A stretch of 64,000 nt of DNA from Pyruvatibacter mobilis (GCF_012848855.1 NZ_CP051630.1:2273501-2337500); one strand, 5' to 3'; numbered from the stretch's first letter, positions 27,947-37,319 are shown. Notes: generated by a model not told the origin, from the letters alone. A program made the numbers and translations.

Positions 27947-29208
27947 CGGCAGGCACGACCGGAGAGATGCATCCTGCGCCTGACGCGCCGGATACGGATG
28001 TGCTGAAACGGCAGTTGCAGCGCGCCAACCGGGTCGCGCGCTGGAAGGCGCTGGGGCTGGTGGCGCCGCTGCTGATCTTCCTGCTTGTCACCTTCGTGGT
28101 GCCGATCTTCTCCATGCTGACGCGCAGCGTGCACTCGCCGGTGTTCGGCGACATCTTCGTGGAAACGGCGCAGGTGATCGGCGAATGGGACGGGACCGGC
28201 CTGCCGGATGAAACGATCTATGCGGCGCTGGTGGCGGACATGCGCCAGGCGCGTGCTGACCGGACCATCGGCCAGGCGGCAACGCGGCTCAATTATGATG
28301 TGCCCGGCACGCGCTCACTGCTGACACGCTCGGCACGGCGGGCGGACCGTCTCGAGGCGCCCTATTCCGTGAGCCTGCCGGCGCTCGATGACCGCTGGGC
28401 GGACCGGACCATCTGGGCGGCGATCAAGCGGGTGTCGTCGCCGGTGACGGCGACGTTCTATCTCGCAGCGTTGGACCGGCAGTTTGATGCGGATGGCAGC
28501 ATCGTGCTGGCACCGGAAGACCAGCGTCTTTATGTGCGGCTGTTCTGGCGCACCCTGTTGGTGTCGGCCCTTGTGACGGTGCTGTGCCTGCTGCTGGGCT
28601 TTCCCATTGCCTATCTGATGGCGCATCTGCCCCCGGCGCGGGCCAATCTGCTGATGATCCTGGTGCTGCTGCCGTTCTGGACATCGCTCCTTGTGCGGAC
28701 GACCGCGTGGATCGCCATCCTGCAGACCGAGGGTGTGCTGAACGACGTGTTCGTCTGGCTGGGGATCGTGTCGGATGATGGGCGGGTGCAGCTGATCTAC
28801 AACCAGATCGGCACCATCATCGCCATGACCCACATATTGCTGCCGTTCACCGTGCTGCCGCTTTACGCCGTGATGCAGGGCATTCCGCCGTCGCTCACGC
28901 GGGCGGCGATCTCGCTGGGGGCGACGCCTGCGCGGGCGTTTACGCGGGTCTATCTGCCGCTGACGACGCCGGGCATCGGCGCGGGCGCTGTCTTCGTGTT
29001 CATTCTCGCGGTCGGGTATTACATCACCCCGGCGCTGGTGGGCGGGCGCACCGGGCAGCTGATTTCAAACTTCATCGCCTTCCACATGCAGGAGAGCCTG
29101 AACTGGGGCCTCGCGGCAGCGCTGGGTGCCGTGCTGCTGGCGGCCGTGCTGCTGCTCTACTGGCTCTATGACCGGCTGGTGGGCGTCGACAATATGAGGC
29201 TCGGCTGA
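27943..29208 (+). CDS. potB: Importer permease 1 (PotB-like)
   Basis: A 421-residue inner-membrane permease. The first helix is GLVAPLLIFLLVTFVVPIFS; a periplasmic loop of about 130 residues follows, then five more helices. The coupling loop near the C-terminus reads LTRAAISLGATPARAFTRVY. The long loop after helix 1 is characteristic of alphaproteobacterial PotB-like permeases and may help dock the binding protein. ATG 27943 lies within the ATGA overlap with the methyltransferase gene, pointing to translational coupling. Confidence 0.88.
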   Translation: MTAGTTGEMHPAPDAPDTDVLKRQLQRANRVARWKALGLVAPLLIFLLVTFVVPIFSMLTRSVHSPVFGDIFVETAQVIGEWDGTGLPDETIYAALVADMRQARADRTIGQAATRLNYDVPGTRSLLTRSARRADRLEAPYSVSLPALDDRWADRTIWAAIKRVSSPVTATFYLAALDRQFDADGSIVLAPEDQRLYVRLFWRTLLVSALVTVLCLLLGFPIAYLMAHLPPARANLLMILVLLPFWTSLLVRTTAWIAILQTEGVLNDVFVWLGIVSDDGRVQLIYNQIGTIIAMTHILLPFTVLPLYAVMQGIPPSLTRAAISLGATPARAFTRVYLPLTTPGIGAGAVFVFILAVGYYITPALVGGRTGQLISNFIAFHMQESLNWGLAAALGAVLLAAVLLLYWLYDRLVGVDNMRLG

Positions 29209-29211
29209 CTT

Positions 29212-30057
29212 ATGGCGCTGCCGCTTTACGCAACACCCGCTGAAAAGGCCTGGCATTACGGCTTCCGCATTCTCTGCGGGCTGATCTTCTTTTTCCTGAT
29301 CGCGCCGCTTCTGGTGATCGTGCCGCTGTCGTTCAACGCGGAACCCTATTTCACCTTTACGCCGGGCATGCTGGCGCTTGAAGCGGAGGCGTTCTCGCTG
29401 CGCTGGTATGAGGACATCGTGGCCAATGACCAGTGGCTGCACTCGATCCGCAATTCCTTCACCATCGGCATCGCGGCGACGTTGCTGGCGACGACATTGG
29501 GGACGCTTGCAGCACTTGGCCTGACCAGCCCGGCCATGCCCTACCGGCGGGCAATCATGGCGCTGCTGATCTCGCCGATGATCGTGCCGATCATCATCAC
29601 CGCGACGGGGATGTATTTCTTCTATTCCTGGGCCGGGCTGGCGCAGACGCATCTGGGCATCATCCTGGCGCATACGGCGCTGGGCATCCCCTTCGTCGTG
29701 ATCACCGTGACGGCCACGCTGTCGGGCTATGACCAGACGCTGACGCGGGCGGCGCTGTCGCTGGGGGCGCCGCCGCATGTGGCGTTCTTCAAAGTCACCA
29801 TGCCAATCATCCTGCCGGGCATCGTGTCGGGCGGGCTGTTTGCCTTCGTTACCTCGTTTGACGAAGTGGTGGTGGTGCTGTTCATGGCAGGGTTCGAGGA
29901 GCGGACCATTCCCCGGCAGATGTGGGCGGGCATCCGCGAGCAGATTTCCCCCACCATCCTGGCCGTGGCGACGGCGCTGGTGCTGGTGTCCATCGCGCTG
30001 CTGACCGCCGTTGAAATGCTGCGGCGGCGCGGGGAACGGCTGCGGCAGGGGCGCTGA
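29212..30057 (+). CDS. potC: Importer permease 2 (PotC-like)
   Basis: A 281-residue inner-membrane permease with six helices, beginning with ILCGLIFFFLIAPLLVIVPL. The coupling loop LTRAALSLGAPPHVAFFKVT matches the EAA motif, and SFDEVVVVLFMAGFEERTIP is a conserved PotC stretch. It follows the first permease by three bases, forming a heterodimeric channel. It is the last clear gene of the operon; no terminator hairpin follows directly. Confidence 0.9.
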   Translation: MALPLYATPAEKAWHYGFRILCGLIFFFLIAPLLVIVPLSFNAEPYFTFTPGMLALEAEAFSLRWYEDIVANDQWLHSIRNSFTIGIAATLLATTLGTLAALGLTSPAMPYRRAIMALLISPMIVPIIITATGMYFFYSWAGLAQTHLGIILAHTALGIPFVVITVTATLSGYDQTLTRAALSLGAPPHVAFFKVTMPIILPGIVSGGLFAFVTSFDEVVVVLFMAGFEERTIPRQMWAGIREQISPTILAVATALVLVSIALLTAVEMLRRRGERLRQGR

Positions 30058-30187
30058 TCCGGGCGCGGACGTATAATGCGCGTCTCGCCATTGGCGGCCA
30101 AAGCCGTGTAGGTTAGGGACCAGAATGGCAAGCCGCCCCGGGGGACGAAGGGGCGGCGGTACCGGGGGACCCTACGGGAGCAGCAGG

Positions 30188-30433
30188 ATGCTTTTCGATC
30201 TCGTATCCGTGTTGTGGCGGCTGGCGGCCGTCTCAGCGGCCATTGCCGTGATCCTGCACCTGATGGGCACCAGCGCGCATGAGGTGCTGGCAAAGATCGG
30301 CGCCACGCCGGAGGAAATCGGCGATCTGATTGCCCGCGGCTGGGAGCTTGCCCTGCCCAATCTCATGCTCGGCATCGTGGTGATCGTGCCGCTGTGGCTC
30401 ATCGTTTTCATGATGCGCCCGCCGCGTGGCTGA
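30188..30433 (+). CDS. Small two-helix membrane protein (DUF6460-like)
   Basis: An 81-residue protein with two hydrophobic helices: LWRLAAVSAAIAVILHLMG and LMLGIVVIVPLWLIVFMM. Between them lies a short acidic stretch (GATPEEIGDLIARG). The plan resembles small alphaproteobacterial membrane proteins of the DUF6460 type, a tentative link. ATG 30188 is chosen because GGGAG lies seven bases upstream; an earlier ATG at 30125 would add a Gly/Arg-rich leader. Function unknown. Confidence 0.6.
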   Translation: MLFDLVSVLWRLAAVSAAIAVILHLMGTSAHEVLAKIGATPEEIGDLIARGWELALPNLMLGIVVIVPLWLIVFMMRPPRG

Positions 30434-30601
30434 GGGTATGCCGGACCGCACCGATATCTGCGGTTAAGGGGCAGCTTCCTGCCCGTTTCGCGCGTATTTT
30501 TCCCGCCTCACAGGGCCTCTTCAAAATGCTGGCATCGGCCGTGAAACGTGGTTAACGTTTTCGCCGCGTGGGCAACACCACGCTATCTAGGGAGGAATTT
30601 T

Positions 30602-30961
30602 ATGCGACTTGTGAAAAGTGCAGCGCTGGCTGTTCTGCTTACCGGCGCGGGTGCTTTGGCAGCGCTTGCCAATGTTGGTGCCGGCCTGGTGGGCAACTCC
30701 GTCACCCTGACGGGCCCGGACGGCGCCACCGTCACTCTGTATTACCCGGATGCCTCGACAGTCGAGCGCCAGGCGCCGGACGGCTCCACAGCCACCGGCA
30801 GCTGGTCGGTGAACGGCCAGGACATCTGCACCACCTTCCCGGGTGAGGAGCAGGCCTGCGTGACCGTTTCCGACACGCCGCCGGCACCGGGTGCATCCGG
30901 TGAAGTGGAAGGCGAAGGTGGCGTGACCACCTGGGCCGTGTCCGAAGGCAAGGCTTTCTGA
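30602..30961 (+). CDS. Small exported protein of unknown function
   Basis: A 119-residue protein with a signal peptide (VKSAALAVLLTGAGALAALA before NVGAG). The mature part is beta-rich and acidic, with SVTLTGPDGATVTLYYPD, a pattern of short strands, and two cysteines (DICTTF and QACVTV) that could form a disulfide. No lipobox is seen. The ribosome site AGGGAGGA before ATG 30602 is among the strongest in the window, and an intrinsic terminator follows, so it is a well-expressed single gene. I do not recognise the family. Confidence 0.78.
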   Translation: MRLVKSAALAVLLTGAGALAALANVGAGLVGNSVTLTGPDGATVTLYYPDASTVERQAPDGSTATGSWSVNGQDICTTFPGEEQACVTVSDTPPAPGASGEVEGEGGVTTWAVSEGKAF

Positions 30962-30985
30962 GCCACTGCCTGACAGCTGACACTG

Positions 30986-31023
30986 AACGGCGGCATGCGC
31001 GGGATGCGGATGCCGCCGTTTTT
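30986..31023 (+). terminator. Intrinsic terminator of the small exported protein gene
   Basis: An 11-base stem (AACGGCGGCAT/ATGCCGCCGTT) with a 13-base loop ends in TTTTTGCG on the plus strand, 24 bases after the stop codon. Confidence 0.85.
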
Positions 31024-31119
31024 GCGTTCAGGCAGCGCTCGCGCCACGCAAGAGTGACGAACAAGGGTGCCGCAGGGGAACGCTACGTCACCCCCGGCTG
31101 ACCGAAATCGGCCTTAGAC

Positions 31120-31263
31120 TCACGGGCCGAAATGCTTGGCGATGGCCATGCCGAGCATGGGGCCGGCGACGGCTGCCACGATGATCGGGACCCAGAATTC
31201 GCCGAGTCCATAAAGTACGGCAGCGCCGAGCAAAAGGATCAGATTGATAAGGATTGAGCCCAT
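31120..31263 (-). CDS. 47-residue membrane protein
   Basis: A 47-residue, almost wholly hydrophobic peptide with two helices: ILINLILLLGAAVLYGLG and VPIIVAAVAGPMLGMAIA. It is too short to assign. AGGAAAGGA nine bases before ATG 31263 supports translation. It diverges from the pyruvate carboxylase gene, sharing a 126-base promoter region. It may be a small regulatory or structural membrane peptide. Confidence 0.6.
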   Translation of the reverse strand: MGSILINLILLLGAAVLYGLGEFWVPIIVAAVAGPMLGMAIAKHFGP

Positions 31264-31389
31264 TTGGGTTCCTTTCCTGCAACTTTGCGGGCTGACGTTA
31301 GGGCATGCTTGCTCCGCCGGGGGCGGCGTTGTCATCCTAGCCTGAAAACCCGCCCACCACCGGATCAAGAGCGAGGCACCATCGCCATG

Positions 31390-34300
31390 CCTGCACGGAA
31401 GATCAAGAAACTGCTTGTCGCCAATCGCAGCGAAATCGCGATCCGCGTCATGCGCGCGGCCGCCGAGCGCGGCATCGAGACCGTGGCCGTCTATTCTGAA
31501 CAGGACCGGCTGGCGCTGCACCGCTTCAAGGCGGATGAAAGCTATCTGATCGGCGAAGGGCGCGGGCCGGTGGAGGCCTATCTGTCCATTGACGAAATGA
31601 TCCGCGTGGCCCGCGAGGCGGGCGCTGATGCCGTGCATCCAGGCTATGGCTTTCTGTCCGAGCGGCCGGACTTTGTAGAGGCTTGCGAGAAGGCCGGGCT
31701 GATCTTTGTCGGTCCGCCGGCGGAAGTGATGACGCGGCTGGGAAACAAGGTCTCGGCCCGCAACCTGGCGGAACACGCGGGCGTGCCGGTGGTGCCTGCA
31801 TCAGGCCCCCTGCCCGAGGACATGGAGGCGGTCAGGAAGATCGCCGATGAAATCGGCTATCCGATGATGCTGAAGGCCAGCTGGGGCGGCGGCGGGCGCG
31901 GCATGCGCCGAATCATGGAAGCGAGCGAGCTGGTGTCGCAGGTGCAGGCCGGGCGCAGCGAGGCGAAGGCCGCCTTCGGCAATGACGAGGTCTATCTCGA
32001 AAAGCTGGTGGAGCGGGCGCGGCACGTGGAAGTGCAGCTCTTGGGCGACAGCCACGGCAATGTCATCCACCTGTTCGAGCGCGACTGCTCGGTGCAGCGG
32101 CGCAACCAGAAAGTGGTGGAGCGGGCCCCTGCCCCCTATCTCGACGAAGCCCAGCGCATGGAGGTGTGCGAGGCGGCGCTGCGGCTGGCGCGGGCGGCTG
32201 ACTATCAGAACGCAGGCACGGCCGAGTTCCTGATGGATATGGATACGGGGGCGTTTTACTTCATCGAGGTGAACCCGCGCATCCAGGTGGAACACACGGT
32301 GACAGAAGAAGTCACCGGCGTTGATGTGGTGAAGGCGCAGCTGGCGATTGCCGAAGGCGCGCGGATCGGCGACGGGCTGATCCCCGCGCAAGGCGAGGTG
32401 CGGCTGCACGGGCATGCCATGCAGTGCCGCATCACCACCGAGGACCCGGAGCAGAATTTCATCCCCGACCACGGGCGCATCCAGATCTATCGCGGTGCCA
32501 ATGGCTTCGGCATCCGGCTTGATGGGGGCACGGCCTATTCGGGCGCGCTCATCACCCGCTATTACGACAGCCTGCTTGAGAAGGTGACGGCCTGGGCGCC
32601 GACGCAGGAGGAATGCATCACCCGCATGCGCCGGGCGCTGGGGGAATTCCGCATTCGCGGGGTGCAGACCAATATCGTGTTCCTGGAAAACCTGATCGAC
32701 CATCCGAAGTTCCGGGCGCTTGATTACTCCACCCGCTTCATCGACGAGACGCCGGAGCTGTTTGCCTTTACCCCGCGCAAGGACCGGGCGACGCGGCTGC
32801 TGAGCTTCATCGGCAATGTGACGGTGAACGGCAATCCGGAGACCAAGGACGCTGCCCATACGGTGTCGCGCGCCTTCGTGCATCCGCCGCTGAGCGATGT
32901 GGCGACGCCGCCCCAGGGCACCAAGCAGGCGCTGGATGAGATGGGGCCGGAGAAATTCGCCCAGTGGATGCGCGCGCAGACACGGCTGCTGGTGACCGAC
33001 ACCACCATGCGGGACGCGCACCAGTCGCTGCTGGCGACACGCATGCGCACCCATGACCTTGTGGCCATTGCGCCCTACATGGCGCGCGAAATGCCGGAGC
33101 TATTGTCGGTGGAATGCTGGGGCGGGGCCACTTTCGATGTGGCCATGCGCTTTTTGCACGAGGACCCGTGGTCGCGCCTGCACCAGCTGCGGCAGGCGAT
33201 GCCGAATGTGCTGACGCAGATGCTGCTGCGCTCGGCCAATGCGGTGGGCTACACGAATTATCCCGACAATGTGGTCACCTATTTCATCGACCGCGCAGCG
33301 GAAGCGGGCATTGACCTGTTCCGCGTGTTCGACTGCCTGAACGTGGCTGAGAACATGATGCCGGCCATCGAGGAAGTGGCAAAGACGGGCAAGCTGTGCG
33401 AGGCGGCGATCTGCTATTCGGGCGATCTGACCAATCCCGCTGAAGACAAGTACACGCTCGACTATTACCTGGGGTTGGCGAAGCAGTTCGAGGCGGCGGG
33501 GGCGCATATTATCGGCATCAAGGACATGGCCGGGCTGTGCAAGCCGGCGGCTGCGCGTGAGCTGGTGACGGCGCTGCGGAACGAGACCGATCTGCCGATC
33601 CACTTCCACACCCATGACACGTCGGGGGCCGCGGCTGCGAGCGTGCTGGCGGCGGCTGAGGCGGGCGTGGACGCGGTGGATGCGGCAATCGATTCCATGT
33701 CAGGCGTCACGTCGCAGCCCAATCTTGGCTCCATCGCCGCGGCCTTGCGCAACCAGGAGCGGGATACGGGGCTGGACCCGGACGCGATCATTGCCGTCAC
33801 CACCTATTGGGAGCAGGTGCGCAAGCATTATGCGCCCTATGAAAGCGACATCCGCGCGGGTACGTCCGACGTTTATCGCCACGAAATCCCCGGTGGTCAG
33901 TACACGAATCTTCGCCAGCAGGCGAAGGCCATGGGGCTGGATCATCGCTGGCCGGAAGTGGCAACAGCCTATGCCGCCGTCAACAAGCTGCTGGGCAATA
34001 TCGTGAAGGTGACCCCCTCCTCCAAGGTGGTGGGTGACCTTGCGCTCTACATGATGTCGTCGGGCCTCACCGTGGAAGATGTGCTGGACCCGGACAAGGA
34101 AATCGCCTTTCCCGAAAGCGTGGTGCAGCTGTTGAACGGCGAGCTGGGCACGCCGCCGGGCGGCTTTCCCGATGACATCACGCAGAAGGTGCTGAAGGGC
34201 AAGGCGCCGATGACGGGCCGGCCCGGGGCGCATCTGCCGCCGGCGGATCTTGAAGCGACCCGCGCCACGGCGGCGGAGGCTGCGGGAAGGGAGATCAGTG

Positions 34301-34833
34301 ACGAGGACCTTGCGTCCTATCTCATGTATCCGAAGGTGTTCACCGATTTTGCCAGGCATGAGACCGATCATGGCGAGGTGGAAGTGCTGCCGACGCCGGT
34401 GTTCTTCACCGGCATGCAGGTGGGCGAGGAAATCTCCGTTCATATCGACAAGGGCAAGACGCTGGTGATCCGCTGCCTGGGCGTGTCGGAGGCCGACCAG
34501 GAGGGCTATCGCCGGGTGTTCTTCGAACTCAACGGCCAGCCGCGGCAGGTGAAGGTGCTGGACACCCATCTGGCGGCGCCGGCACCGGAACGGCGCAAGG
34601 CGGAATCGGGCAATCCCACCCATGTGGGCGCACCCATGCCGGGACTTGTGGTGCAGATTTCGGTAAAACCGGGCGACTCAGTTAAAGCTGGGGATACGCT
34701 CGTTGCGCTTGAAGCCATGAAGATGCAGACATCCGTTACCGCCGAGCGGGACGGGGTGGTTGCGGAGGTTCTGGTGGAGCCGGGCATCACCATTGACGCC
34801 AAAGACCTGATATTGACCTTCGCGGATGCCTGA
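31390..34833 (+). CDS. pyc: Pyruvate carboxylase
   Basis: An 1147-residue multidomain enzyme that makes oxaloacetate from pyruvate, bicarbonate and ATP for anaplerosis. Order: biotin carboxylase (KLLVANRSEIAIRVMRAA; the ATP-grasp stretch around WGGGGRGMR; ERDCSVQRRNQKVVE), carboxyltransferase (TMRDAHQSLLATRMRT, ECWGGATFDVAMRF), allosteric/tetramer domain, and biotinyl domain with EAMKMQT (Lys1111). Length is the usual single-chain size. ATG 31390 follows GAGGCACC; the longer frame upstream has no site. The 3' end overlaps recQ by eight bases. Confidence 0.97.
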   Translation, partial: PARKIKKLLVANRSEIAIRVMRAAAERGIETVAVYSEQDRLALHRFKADESYLIGEGRGPVEAYLSIDEMIRVAREAGADAVHPGYGFLSERPDFVEACEKAGLIFVGPPAEVMTRLGNKVSARNLAEHAGVPVVPASGPLPEDMEAVRKIADEIGYPMMLKASWGGGGRGMRRIMEASELVSQVQAGRSEAKAAFGNDEVYLEKLVERARHVEVQLLGDSHGNVIHLFERDCSVQRRNQKVVERAPAPYLDEAQRMEVCEAALRLARAADYQNAGTAEFLMDMDTGAFYFIEVNPRIQVEHTVTEEVTGVDVVKAQLAIAEGARIGDGLIPAQGEVRLHGHAMQCRITTEDPEQNFIPDHGRIQIYRGANGFGIRLDGGTAYSGALITRYYDSLLEKVTAWAPTQEECITRMRRALGEFRIRGVQTNIVFLENLIDHPKFRALDYSTRFIDETPELFAFTPRKDRATRLLSFIGNVTVNGNPETKDAAHTVSRAFVHPPLSDVATPPQGTKQALDEMGPEKFAQWMRAQTRLLVTDTTMRDAHQSLLATRMRTHDLVAIAPYMAREMPELLSVECWGGATFDVAMRFLHEDPWSRLHQLRQAMPNVLTQMLLRSANAVGYTNYPDNVVTYFIDRAAEAGIDLFRVFDCLNVAENMMPAIEEVAKTGKLCEAAICYSGDLTNPAEDKYTLDYYLGLAKQFEAAGAHIIGIKDMAGLCKPAAARELVTALRNETDLPIHFHTHDTSGAAAASVLAAAEAGVDAVDAAIDSMSGVTSQPNLGSIAAALRNQERDTGLDPDAIIAVTTYWEQVRKHYAPYESDIRAGTSDVYRHEIPGGQYTNLRQQAKAMGLDHRWPEVATAYAAVNKLLGNIVKVTPSSKVVGDLALYMMSSGLTVEDVLDPDKEIAFPESVVQLLNGELGTPPGGFPDDITQKVLKGKAPMTGRPGAHLPPADLEATRATAAEAAGREISDEDLASYLMYPKVFTDFARHETDHGEVEVLPTPVFFTGMQVGEEISVHIDKGKTLVIRCLGVSEADQEGYRRVFFELNGQPRQVKVLDTHLAAPAPERRKAESGNPTHVGAPMPGLVVQISVKPGDSVKAGDTLVALEAMKMQTSVTAERDGVVAEVLVEPGITIDAKDLILTFADA

Positions 34834-36694
34834 CGCCCTTCTTGCCCCACAGCCCGACCTGATGGATGACGCACACACTCTTCTGAAGCAGGTCTGGGGG
34901 TTCGACCGTTTCCGGCCGGGGCAGGAAGAGATCGTGGCGGCGATCGTGGAAGGCCGCGACGTGCTGGCAATCATGCCGACGGGCGCGGGCAAGTCCCTGT
35001 GCTACCAGCTGCCCGCGCTGATGCGGCCGGGGCTGACGGTGGTGGTCTCCCCGCTTATCGCCCTGATGCGGGACCAGGTGGCAGCCTTGCAGGCCAATGG
35101 CGTGGCGGCGGGGGCGCTGACCTCCAACACCGACCCGCATGAGGCCGAAGCGATCTATCAGATGATCGACGCGGGCACTTTGAAGCTCCTGTTCATGGCG
35201 CCGGAGCGGCTGTCGGTCGCCGGGGGGCTGCTGCGGCGGGCCGGCATTTCCATGCTGGCGATCGACGAGGCCCATTGCGTTAGCCAGTGGGGGCATGATT
35301 TCCGGCCGGATTATCTCCGCATCGGCGAGCTGCGTGACGCGCTGCGGGCGGAGGGTGCCGAGGTGCAGATCACGGCGTTTACGGCGACGGCAGACGAAGA
35401 GACGCGCGGGGAGATTGCGTCCAAGCTGTTTTCGGACGCCCCGCAGGTGTTTCTCGGCGGGTTTGACCGGCCGAACCTGTTTCTGGCGTTTGAGCCCAAG
35501 GCGCAGGCGAAGACGCAGGTGACGGATTTCGTGCTGCGGCACGAGGGCGAGGCGGGGATCGTCTATTGCTCATCGCGCGCCAAGACCGAACAGTTCGCCG
35601 AGCATCTGCAGAAGAAGGGCATTGAAGCGCTGGCCTATCACGCGGGGCTGGACGCGGAGACGCGGCAGGTGCGGCAGGACCGCTTCACCCGAGAGGACGG
35701 CATTGTCATCTGCGCGACGGTGGCGTTCGGCATGGGCATCGACAAGCCGGATGTGCGGTTTGTGGTGCATGCGGATCTGCCCAAGAGCATGGAAGCCTAT
35801 TACCAGGAAGTGGGCCGCGCCGGGCGCGACGGGCTGCCGGCGGACACGCTGACGCTTTATGGCGTTGATGACATCAAGCTGCGGCGGCTGCAGATCGACG
35901 ACAGCGACGCGCCGGACGCGCGGCGGCGGGCGGACCATCAGCGGCTCAACGCGCTGTTGTCGCTGGCCGAGGCGCCACGATGCCGGCGGCAGGTGCTGCT
36001 GGCCTTTTTCGGCGAGCGGGAACATGAGCCCTGCGGCAATTGCGATTTGTGCAAATCACCGGTCGAGACCTTTGACGGCACCGAGGACGCGCAGAAGGCG
36101 CTGTCGGCCATGGTGCGGACGGGGGAGCGGTTCGGGCTTGAGCACATCATCTCAATCCTGCGCGGCGAGGACACCGAGCGGGTGCGCACCCTGCGGCACG
36201 ACCAGCTGCCGACCTATGGCGTGGGGGCGCACTACGACAAGCATCAGTGGCGGGATCTCTGCCGCCAGCTCTATGCGCTGGGATTGACCTCGGTGGACGC
36301 GCAATATGGCTCGTGGCTGGTGACGGAGGCCGGCTGGGCGGTGCTGAAGGCCGAGGCGCAGGTGGCGCTGCGGCATCCGCCTGCCAAACAGGCCCGCCGC
36401 GCCCGCGGGTCAGGCAGTGCAGGCGGTGCCGGACGGGGCGGCCGCAAGGCACAGCCGCAGGTGGAGCTGTCTGAACGCGACATGGAGCTGCTGCGCGCGC
36501 TGAAGGAAAAACGCACCGACCTCGCCCAGGCGCAGAACGTGCCGGCCTATGTCATCTTCCCGGACAAGACGCTGATCGAGATGGCCATGGTGCGGCCCTC
36601 CAATCTCGACCAGATGGCCGAGATCGGCGGCGTGGGCGCCCGGAAGCTCGAGAAATACGGGGCAGTGTTTTTGGACGTGGTGCTGAGCCACTAG
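34826..36694 (+). CDS. recQ: ATP-dependent DNA helicase RecQ
   Basis: A 622-residue helicase. GFDRFRPGQEEIV is motif 0, PTGAGKSLCYQLP is motif I, DEAHC motif II, FTATAD motif III, and GIVYCSSRAKTEQ, FGMGIDKPDVRFV and QEVGRAGRDG form the second RecA-like lobe. The RQC zinc-binding part has CRRQVLLAFFGE and CGNCDLC, and an HRDC domain closes the protein (LRALKEKRTDLAQ to GVGARKLEKYG). It acts in recombination and replication-fork repair. It overlaps pyc by eight bases, so the two are probably co-transcribed. Confidence 0.96.
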   Translation: MPDALLAPQPDLMDDAHTLLKQVWGFDRFRPGQEEIVAAIVEGRDVLAIMPTGAGKSLCYQLPALMRPGLTVVVSPLIALMRDQVAALQANGVAAGALTSNTDPHEAEAIYQMIDAGTLKLLFMAPERLSVAGGLLRRAGISMLAIDEAHCVSQWGHDFRPDYLRIGELRDALRAEGAEVQITAFTATADEETRGEIASKLFSDAPQVFLGGFDRPNLFLAFEPKAQAKTQVTDFVLRHEGEAGIVYCSSRAKTEQFAEHLQKKGIEALAYHAGLDAETRQVRQDRFTREDGIVICATVAFGMGIDKPDVRFVVHADLPKSMEAYYQEVGRAGRDGLPADTLTLYGVDDIKLRRLQIDDSDAPDARRRADHQRLNALLSLAEAPRCRRQVLLAFFGEREHEPCGNCDLCKSPVETFDGTEDAQKALSAMVRTGERFGLEHIISILRGEDTERVRTLRHDQLPTYGVGAHYDKHQWRDLCRQLYALGLTSVDAQYGSWLVTEAGWAVLKAEAQVALRHPPAKQARRARGSGSAGGAGRGGRKAQPQVELSERDMELLRALKEKRTDLAQAQNVPAYVIFPDKTLIEMAMVRPSNLDQMAEIGGVGARKLEKYGAVFLDVVLSH

Positions 36695-36987
36695 GCGGCG
36701 GGCGCGACGGGCCTGATGGACCTGGCCTTCTTTGCCACGTCACTGGTGGCGGCCACGTCCAGCTCATAAGTCTTTTGCAGGTTGAGCCAGAATTCCGGGG
36801 TGGTGCCAAGAGCCTTGCCCAGCAGGATGGCCGTTTCGCCGGTGATGCCACGCTTGCCGGCAATGATTGATGTCAGCCGGTTGGCGGGCACACCAATATG
36901 CCTGGCAAGGGATGTGGCTGACAGGCCAAGCTCATCCAGAAAACCTTCCTTCAGCATTTCGCCAGGATGCATCGGTGTGCGTGCCAT
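36691..36987 (-). CDS. higA: HigA-family antitoxin
   Basis: A 98-residue XRE-type DNA-binding antitoxin. MHPGEMLKEGFLDELGLSATSLARHIGVPANRLTSIIAGKRGIT is the typical HigA helix-turn-helix. In the family the antitoxin binds the toxin and represses the operon. It is the second gene behind higB, the toxin-first order usual for HigBA. ATG 36987 is preceded by AAGGGATAGG, which overlaps the toxin stop. Its stop overlaps the convergent recQ end by four bases. Confidence 0.93.
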   Translation of the reverse strand: MARTPMHPGEMLKEGFLDELGLSATSLARHIGVPANRLTSIIAGKRGITGETAILLGKALGTTPEFWLNLQKTYELDVAATSDVAKKARSIRPVAPAA

Positions 36988-36992
36988 TGGTC

Positions 36993-37280
36993 CTATCCCT
37001 TGTGATAGTCGACGATCTCGACGTCATACGCGTCGCCTGCGTCCCACCGGAAACAGATGCGCCATTGCCGATCTATGCGGATCGAATGCTGGCCCCTGCG
37101 GTCTCCCTTCAGTGCCTCCAAGTGATTGCCCGGAGGAACTCGCAAGTCTTCCAGCACGTGAGCGGCATCAATGCGCCTCAGCTGCAGCATTGCCTTGCGT
37201 GACAGGGCGCCAAACTTCCGGCTTCGCTCGCCGAGATAGAGCTTTTCAGTTTCGCGGCTGCTGAAGCTTCTGATCGCCAT
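36993..37280 (-). CDS. higB: HigB-family toxin (RelE superfamily)
   Basis: A 95-residue basic protein. RRIDAAHVLEDLRVPPGNHLEALKGDRRGQHSIRIDRQWRICFRW is the HigB signature, with Arg/His/Lys residues that in relatives cleave ribosome-bound mRNA. It ends VEIVDYHKG, the usual C-terminus. It precedes higA by five bases. A promoter and an imperfect palindrome lie directly upstream, so autoregulation by HigA is likely. Confidence 0.93.
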   Translation of the reverse strand: MAIRSFSSRETEKLYLGERSRKFGALSRKAMLQLRRIDAAHVLEDLRVPPGNHLEALKGDRRGQHSIRIDRQWRICFRWDAGDAYDVEIVDYHKG

Positions 37281-37295
37281 TAAATCTGCCCGGTC

Positions 37296-37319
37296 GGTAT
37301 GATGTACGTATCACGTACC
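37296..37319. promoter_or_regulatory. Candidate HigA operator
   Basis: An imperfect 24-base dyad, GGTA at one end and TACC at the other around a perfect TACGTA core (37305-37310). It also contains repeated ACGTA units. The core coincides with the probable -10 element, where antitoxin repressors normally bind. Confidence 0.5.

Noticed and set aside
30170-30187. The string CCTACGGGAGCAGCAG resembles the conserved 16S rRNA site near position 340.
   Set aside because: One G is missing and the flanks bear no resemblance to 16S rRNA; it overlaps the ribosome site of a small membrane protein gene. Chance similarity.
36691-37280. The HigBA pair as a sign of a mobile island.
   Set aside because: No integrase, transposase or flanking repeat is present and base composition does not clearly change.
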